Of a stretch of DNA of 52,766 bases, positions 48,972 to 52,766 are shown piece by piece. Position 1 is the first letter of the stretch, and each line of letters starts with the position of its first letter. The translations under genes were made by a program, and so were the position numbers. The stretch lies in NCBI GenBank assembly GCA_900769635.1, contig CAAGHJ010000003.1:1-52766 (forward strand), given 5' to 3'. This stretch comes from Bacilli bacterium. GTDB lineage: Bacteria > Bacillota_I > Bacilli_A > RF39 > UBA660. Under the pieces are notes generated by a model. The model was not told the origin of the DNA. It did not search any database and saw only the letters and a list, made by a program, of their open reading frames with translations.

Positions 48972-50108
48972 TTATGTATTAGCATAACTTTTTATATATA
49001 ACTTTAATCCTTCGAACATTATATTTATACTTGCGTTTAAATCTCTATCTATTTTCTCACCACATTTAGGGCAGTTGTATTCTCTTTCGGTTAAATCTTT
49101 GTATTTTCTATCTTGATTATTGCATCTATTACATATTTGGCTAGAGGGGTAATAGGTACTTACTTGGTAGAATTTTTTGCCTTTGAATTTTGACTTATAA
49201 AGGAGTTGTCTTATTATTTCACTAAAAGTGGCATCGCTTATTTTACTAGATAGTTTGGTGGTTTTTCCTTTAATAATCATTTCTTTGGTTGTTAGTTTTT
49301 CGCAAGTAATGATGTCGTAATTATCAGTTATTTTTTTAGTTATTTTATGGGTATAGTATTTTCTAGCGTTTGCTAGTTTGCTATAAAGAATGGCTAGTTC
49401 TTTTTTACATTTATAGTAGTTTTTACTGCCTTTTTCTTTACGAGATAATTCTCTTTGTTTTCTTTTTATTCTTTTTTGGTATTTATCTATATATTTATTA
49501 TTATCGTAAGTTATACCGTCGGATAGGGTTAATAGTTTTTTTACACCTAGATCTATTCCAACGATGCTTTGGGGGGTAGAGCCTGGAATTTTTTCATACA
49601 TTTCGTATAAGATGGATACGTAGTATTTGCCGGTTGGTTCTTTAGAGATAGTGGCATTTCTTATTTTGCCGTTGATGGTTTTTATATTTTTATATCCACG
49701 AACTTTTATCCAGTCTAATTGGGGGAGTTTTAATTTTTTGGATTTTAAGTCTAATTCTATATTGCAGGAACTTCCTGTGTATGTGGCAGGGGTATTATAG
49801 CTATTTCTCTTGTATTTGCTTTTAAACTTGGGATATCCGCTAATTTGGTTAAAGTTTCTTTTGAAAGCGTCACCTAAATTATAAATGGATTTGTGTATTA
49901 TTATATTATCTATTTCTTGAAGGAAGGGGGCTTCATATTTTAGAGTATTGGTAAAGTCTTTTATGTTATTATAGGATGTGGTATACCCGTTATTTATCAT
50001 TTTATCTAGATAGTGATTATATGTATATCTACTACATCCGAGGATTTTATTTATTAATTCTGTTTGAATATCGTTAGGATATAATCTAAATTTATATGCT
50101 TTATACAT
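48972..50108 (-). CDS. tnpB: TnpB RNA-guided nuclease, IS200/IS605 family
   Basis: A 378-residue TnpB. N-terminal YKAYKFRLYPNDIQ, WED/REC-like region, and a RuvC fold with catalytic Asp in GIDLGVKKLLTL near 186, Glu in ITCEKLTTKEM near 272 and Asp in DRDLNASINI near 353; a zinc ribbon with four cysteines (ICNRC, NCPKCG) lies between the second and third. All catalytic residues are present, so it may be active. The ATG at 50108 follows GGCGGTGATG; a longer frame has no ribosome site. No tnpA transposase is adjacent, so the unit cannot move without help. Confidence 0.93.
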   Translation of the reverse strand: MYKAYKFRLYPNDIQTELINKILGCSRYTYNHYLDKMINNGYTTSYNNIKDFTNTLKYEAPFLQEIDNIIIHKSIYNLGDAFKRNFNQISGYPKFKSKYKRNSYNTPATYTGSSCNIELDLKSKKLKLPQLDWIKVRGYKNIKTINGKIRNATISKEPTGKYYVSILYEMYEKIPGSTPQSIVGIDLGVKKLLTLSDGITYDNNKYIDKYQKRIKRKQRELSRKEKGSKNYYKCKKELAILYSKLANARKYYTHKITKKITDNYDIITCEKLTTKEMIIKGKTTKLSSKISDATFSEIIRQLLYKSKFKGKKFYQVSTYYPSSQICNRCNNQDRKYKDLTEREYNCPKCGEKIDRDLNASINIMFEGLKLYIKSYANT

Positions 50109-50264
50109 TAACATCACCGCCTTATGGGTCAATGTTATCATAAGTTAGTTGTATTGTCAATATAAAATTGATAAAATTACTTAGTTTTTTTTGGGGGAAA
50201 AGGGGGAATTTTGTTTGAGAGTGGATTGTAAGGCTTTATGGAAGATAATAGATATAATATGGGT

Positions 50265-50309
50265 AAAGAAAAAGCAGTCCTTTGATGATTTTGATTTATC
50301 TTAGGACTG
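50265..50309 (-). terminator. Terminator of the HerA-like gene
   Basis: CAGTCCT (50275-50281) pairs with AGGACTG (50303-50309) around a 21-nt loop; on the minus strand CTTTTTCTTT follows. Confidence 0.7.
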
Positions 50310-50314
50310 AGTTA

Positions 50315-52078
50315 TTACTGGGTATTATTTTTTATATACCAGATATTATCGATGTTAATGCTTTGGCTATTTGGTTCGGGATGGGGTTTATCCATCTTAA
50401 CGATAAGGGGTATTTTGAAGGCATTTCCAAAGATCATACATACTCCTGGATTTAGATTTTTTATTAGTTTTATTTCGTTATCGCTTATATCTGGTAAGAT
50501 ATCTGAAATGAACTTTAAGTCTTTGGGGTGGAACATTTTAAAGATTAAGAAGTTACTGCACTGGCTGATAGCGGTTTCACTTAGTTCAAAGGGTCTTTGG
50601 CTTACTAAGCCTAGGATTACGCCATATTTTCTTCCTTCTTTTGCTATTCGATCGAAGATGTTATATCCTAGTATTTCTACGTCTTTATCGTTTTGGACGT
50701 ATCTATGGGCTTCTTCTAATATGATGTGAAATGGTAAGGCTCCGCGTTGTTTTTGATTGGTTATATAATTAAAGAGAAGACGGGCATATATTTTTACTAG
50801 GGATTTGGCGAATCTATCGTCAACATAGTTTATATTGAAGTTTACTACTTGGGCTTTATTGCCATTTCTACTTGTTAGGAGTTGTTTTATATAGGTATCT
50901 ATATCTATATAGTTATCGTAATTGAAGTAACTTGCATAGTTACTAGCACAGAGGCTATTTAGTCTTACTTTTAGTATATTGGCATAATCGAATACTTTAT
51001 CACTTGTGAATATTCCTTCACTTATTAGGGCGAATTCGAGGGCGTTAGAGTAGTCATCTATGGTGTATTTATATGATCCGCTTGGTAAGATAAGGGGGAT
51101 ATCATAGCTTGTAAAGGTATCTAGGTATTTGATTATTACTTCGACATCAGCAAACTTGTTTTCTTTATCTATATCTAGGCACTGTCTTATACTTCTTACC
51201 CAACCTCCTTTGCTTAGTTTTACTTCGAGGTTTATGTCTTCGGTTGCAAACTTGGTTAATATGGTTATTATTTGGTTACGGGTTTCACTTATGTTTTTGC
51301 TTGAGTATATTAAATCTAATATGCTTTTGGATATGATACTGTTTTTGTATTCTGTTACTCCGGCGGTATTACTACTAAAGTAGTTTACGTATTTTAGGGC
51401 TTTATCTATTATGGGGATTTGTCTTGGATCGGTTACGTTTAATAGTAAAGCGATATCGTCAGCGTTTAGGAGCCAGAATGGTATATATAGTTGTTCGTTT
51501 TCTGTATCTTCTTGATTAGTTGTATATACTTTATAGTTTATGTTTTCGTTACTCATTCCTATATCTCTAAAGGCTTGTTGGTATTCTCCATAGGCATCAA
51601 AGAGAAAGATATTGGTTCTAAATGGTAAGTATTTGGCATCGTAGAAGATGCTTTGGATTATTTTGGCTACGGAGTAGCTTTTTCCTGATCCGGTATTACC
51701 GAGTATGGCAAAGTGATTAGAGAAGTAGTTATTTACATTCATATTTATGTTATAGTTATTATATATATAGCTTGTTCCAAGGGTTATGTAGTTGTCTTTC
51801 TCATTTATGGAATATATGATATCTAGTTCTTCTTTGGTTATTAATCTTACTTCACTATTAAAGGGCGGGGTTATGATACTTCCGTATATGAACTTGTTAT
51901 TCTCTATTAGGCCTACTAGTTTAATGGTTAGAAACTGGGTATCTACTTCTATAATGGAGCCCACGATAGTGCCAGCGAATATGACATACTTTCCATTTAG
52001 GTTATTTGTTTCATATATATTTATATTTAGTTTTACAGTTATGTGAGTGTCTTCCACTCTAATTATATTACCGAGCAT
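50315..52078 (-). CDS. HerA-type hexameric ATPase
   Basis: A 587-residue ATPase of the HerA/FtsK superfamily. An N-terminal HAS-barrel (1-100) precedes the ATPase: Walker A LGNTGSGKSYS near 127, LFDAYGEYQQA near 160, Walker B FHIILEEAHRYV near 456, a sensor segment LVSQRPFELSETAISQC near 502 and the C-terminal RYGVILG/LNPGVCMIFG. HerA pumps DNA in repair with the nuclease NurA or in defence complexes with SIR2 or DUF4297. No partner gene is in the window. The ATG follows AAAGGAG. Upstream, toward the window end, lies a pilin-like gene of quite different composition. Confidence 0.85.
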   Translation of the reverse strand: MLGNIIRVEDTHITVKLNINIYETNNLNGKYVIFAGTIVGSIIEVDTQFLTIKLVGLIENNKFIYGSIITPPFNSEVRLITKEELDIIYSINEKDNYITLGTSYIYNNYNINMNVNNYFSNHFAILGNTGSGKSYSVAKIIQSIFYDAKYLPFRTNIFLFDAYGEYQQAFRDIGMSNENINYKVYTTNQEDTENEQLYIPFWLLNADDIALLLNVTDPRQIPIIDKALKYVNYFSSNTAGVTEYKNSIISKSILDLIYSSKNISETRNQIITILTKFATEDINLEVKLSKGGWVRSIRQCLDIDKENKFADVEVIIKYLDTFTSYDIPLILPSGSYKYTIDDYSNALEFALISEGIFTSDKVFDYANILKVRLNSLCASNYASYFNYDNYIDIDTYIKQLLTSRNGNKAQVVNFNINYVDDRFAKSLVKIYARLLFNYITNQKQRGALPFHIILEEAHRYVQNDKDVEILGYNIFDRIAKEGRKYGVILGLVSQRPFELSETAISQCSNFLIFKMFHPKDLKFISDILPDISDNEIKLIKNLNPGVCMIFGNAFKIPLIVKMDKPHPEPNSQSINIDNIWYIKNNTQ

Positions 52079-52131
52079 ATTTGTCTCCTTTCTATTGGGT
52101 CAAGGAAGAGTAAACCCTTCCCTGCCCTATT

Positions 52132-52766
52132 CTATGAACAATCATTACATCCTAGGGTAAAGGGATTATCAAAGGATCCATCCCCTCCTGTTACATAGAC
52201 ACTAGATTTTAGATAGAAGGTGGGGCGCCACCTACGCTGATAGCCGGATAAATCAGACCCCGCGACAATCCACACGCCATTAGCAATGGAGGCGTAAGGC
52301 GTCTGTGTCCACTCGTATCCTTTATATAACCAGTTCTTATTGCCATAATAGTAAGCATTATCGGTAGTGGTATCACTACTAGAGTAATAGCCACTAGCGT
52401 ATAAATAATCACTTAGATACATTAAACCTATTTTCTCTTCTGTAGTAGTACTGTAAGATCCGGAATTTGAAGAAGTACAAGAGTTTCCTCCTCTTTCACA
52501 TAGATACCAGTTTTGTTTACTTTGATTAGAACCACTACCATATAAGTACCATGTTGCTGTTTCTATATATCCACGTAAACTTTCTTCTATACCATACCCT
52601 ACTATTTGGGAGCAGTTATTAGTACGATAATTAGTATTATTATAATAGTATGTCCAATTAGAACAAGGTCCATAAGTACTACTAGTATTTGTTTTATTAT
52701 AGAAGTATTCATTTAATAAGACATTTCGTTTACCGTTTCCTCCCGTAGTATTACCGGTCCAGTCAT
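52132..52766 (-). CDS. Pilin-like surface protein, 5' end outside window
   Basis: The frame is open from the window end to a stop at 52132, giving at least 211 residues; the N-terminus is missing. Visible: NWTYYYNNTNYRTNNC, VGYGIEESLRGYIETATWYL, EKIGLMYLSDYLYASGYYS, NKNWLYKGYEWTQT and the C-terminal RPTFYLKSSVYVTGGDGS..NPF. This KIGLMY-SDY ... W-T ... RPxFYLxSxV ... GxGSxxNPF pattern occurs in type IV pilin-like proteins of uncultured Bacillota (recalled). It is rich in Tyr, Ser, Thr, Asn, with several cysteines. A prepilin leader is expected in the missing part. Confidence 0.7.
   Translation of the reverse strand, partial: DWTGNTTGGNGKRNVLLNEYFYNKTNTSSTYGPCSNWTYYYNNTNYRTNNCSQIVGYGIEESLRGYIETATWYLYGSGSNQSKQNWYLCERGGNSCTSSNSGSYSTTTEEKIGLMYLSDYLYASGYYSSSDTTTDNAYYYGNKNWLYKGYEWTQTPYASIANGVWIVAGSDLSGYQRRWRPTFYLKSSVYVTGGDGSFDNPFTLGCNDCS

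Noticed and set aside
50142..50314. Left end of the TnpB element
   Set aside because: No clear subterminal palindrome or conserved target-adjacent motif could be fixed by eye, so no boundary is given.
52104..52121. Hairpin GGAAG...CTTCC between the HerA-like and pilin-like genes
   Set aside because: Five-bp stem without a T run on either side; too weak for a terminator.
1..52766. Use of TGA as tryptophan (genetic code 4), as in Mollicutes
   Set aside because: Several complete genes end on TGA in conserved places (for example the ATGA overlaps at 1808 and 18939), and Trp is written TGG.
1..52766. CRISPR array
   Set aside because: No regularly spaced direct repeats were seen; the only repeated units are paralogous genes, LysM modules and short motifs.

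Overview
The window reads as chromosomal DNA of a low-GC (roughly 30% by eye), endospore-forming member of the Bacillota. A GerA-GerC-GerB germinant receptor operon, a PDZ-S41 (CtpB-type) protease, a LysM amidase without signal peptide, YutD, long-form HPF and an agr quorum-sensing locus all point that way. Genes end on TAA, TAG and TGA alike, so the standard bacterial code applies. The style (many uncharacterised envelope genes, pilin-like proteins) would suit an uncultured gut lineage, but the sequence alone does not settle the genus.

Region 1 (1-20.5 kb) is a cell-envelope glycopolymer island. At its left edge is a teichoic-acid-like cassette present twice: a wecG/tagA glycosyltransferase facing left, a divergent promoter, then a CDP-glycerol glycerophosphotransferase and tagD facing right. 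The right copy (4645-7200) is intact and carries pgi downstream of wecG. The left copy (65-3310) is decaying: wecG has two internal deletions and a frameshift, tagD stops after 23 codons, and a scrap of an IS66-type transposase follows. The left copy also carries a nucleotidyltransferase-methyltransferase fusion. From a strong promoter at 20.55 kb an eleven-gene leftward operon (20518 to 7396) encodes an ABC exporter of the TagGH type, several glycosyltransferases, two UDP-GlcNAc 2-epimerases, a GT-C-like membrane protein, a HAD phosphatase fused to a GtrA flippase domain, and a UbiA enzyme resembling polyprenyl-phosphate phosphoribosyltransferases. Together these could make UDP-ManNAc- and polyol-phosphate-containing polymer, export it, and decorate it outside the cell with a lipid-linked pentose.

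Region 2 (20.6-30.8 kb): a membrane-anchored polysaccharide deacetylase, an N-domain-less ClpB behind a CIRCE-like operator, YutD, a membrane-anchored SH3/glycoside-hydrolase-like protein, DUF192, a lipoprotein, the CCA-adding enzyme, D-Ala-D-Ala ligase, and the LysM amidase. The + strand is G/T-rich here whichever way the gene points, and the amidase gene contains a sharp switch of that skew.

Region 3 (30.9-37.6 kb): a cadmium/zinc efflux operon (CadC-like repressor, separate HMA protein, P1B ATPase) with its operator, ffh, tRNA-Gly, a small membrane protein, Hsp20, an rRNA methyltransferase-like protein and an RluA pseudouridine synthase.

Region 4 (37.7-42.2 kb): a pilin-like surface protein, then an agr system split into two convergent halves, agrBD on + and agrAC on -. 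The 39-codon agrD (39911-40030) encodes a cyclic-peptide precursor, and a similar 20-bp sequence lies before both halves.

Region 5 (42.2-52.8 kb): CtpB-type protease, gerA-gerC-gerB, an alpha/beta hydrolase, hpf, a TnpB element without TnpA but with a likely omega RNA, a HerA-type ATPase, and a pilin-like gene cut by the window end.
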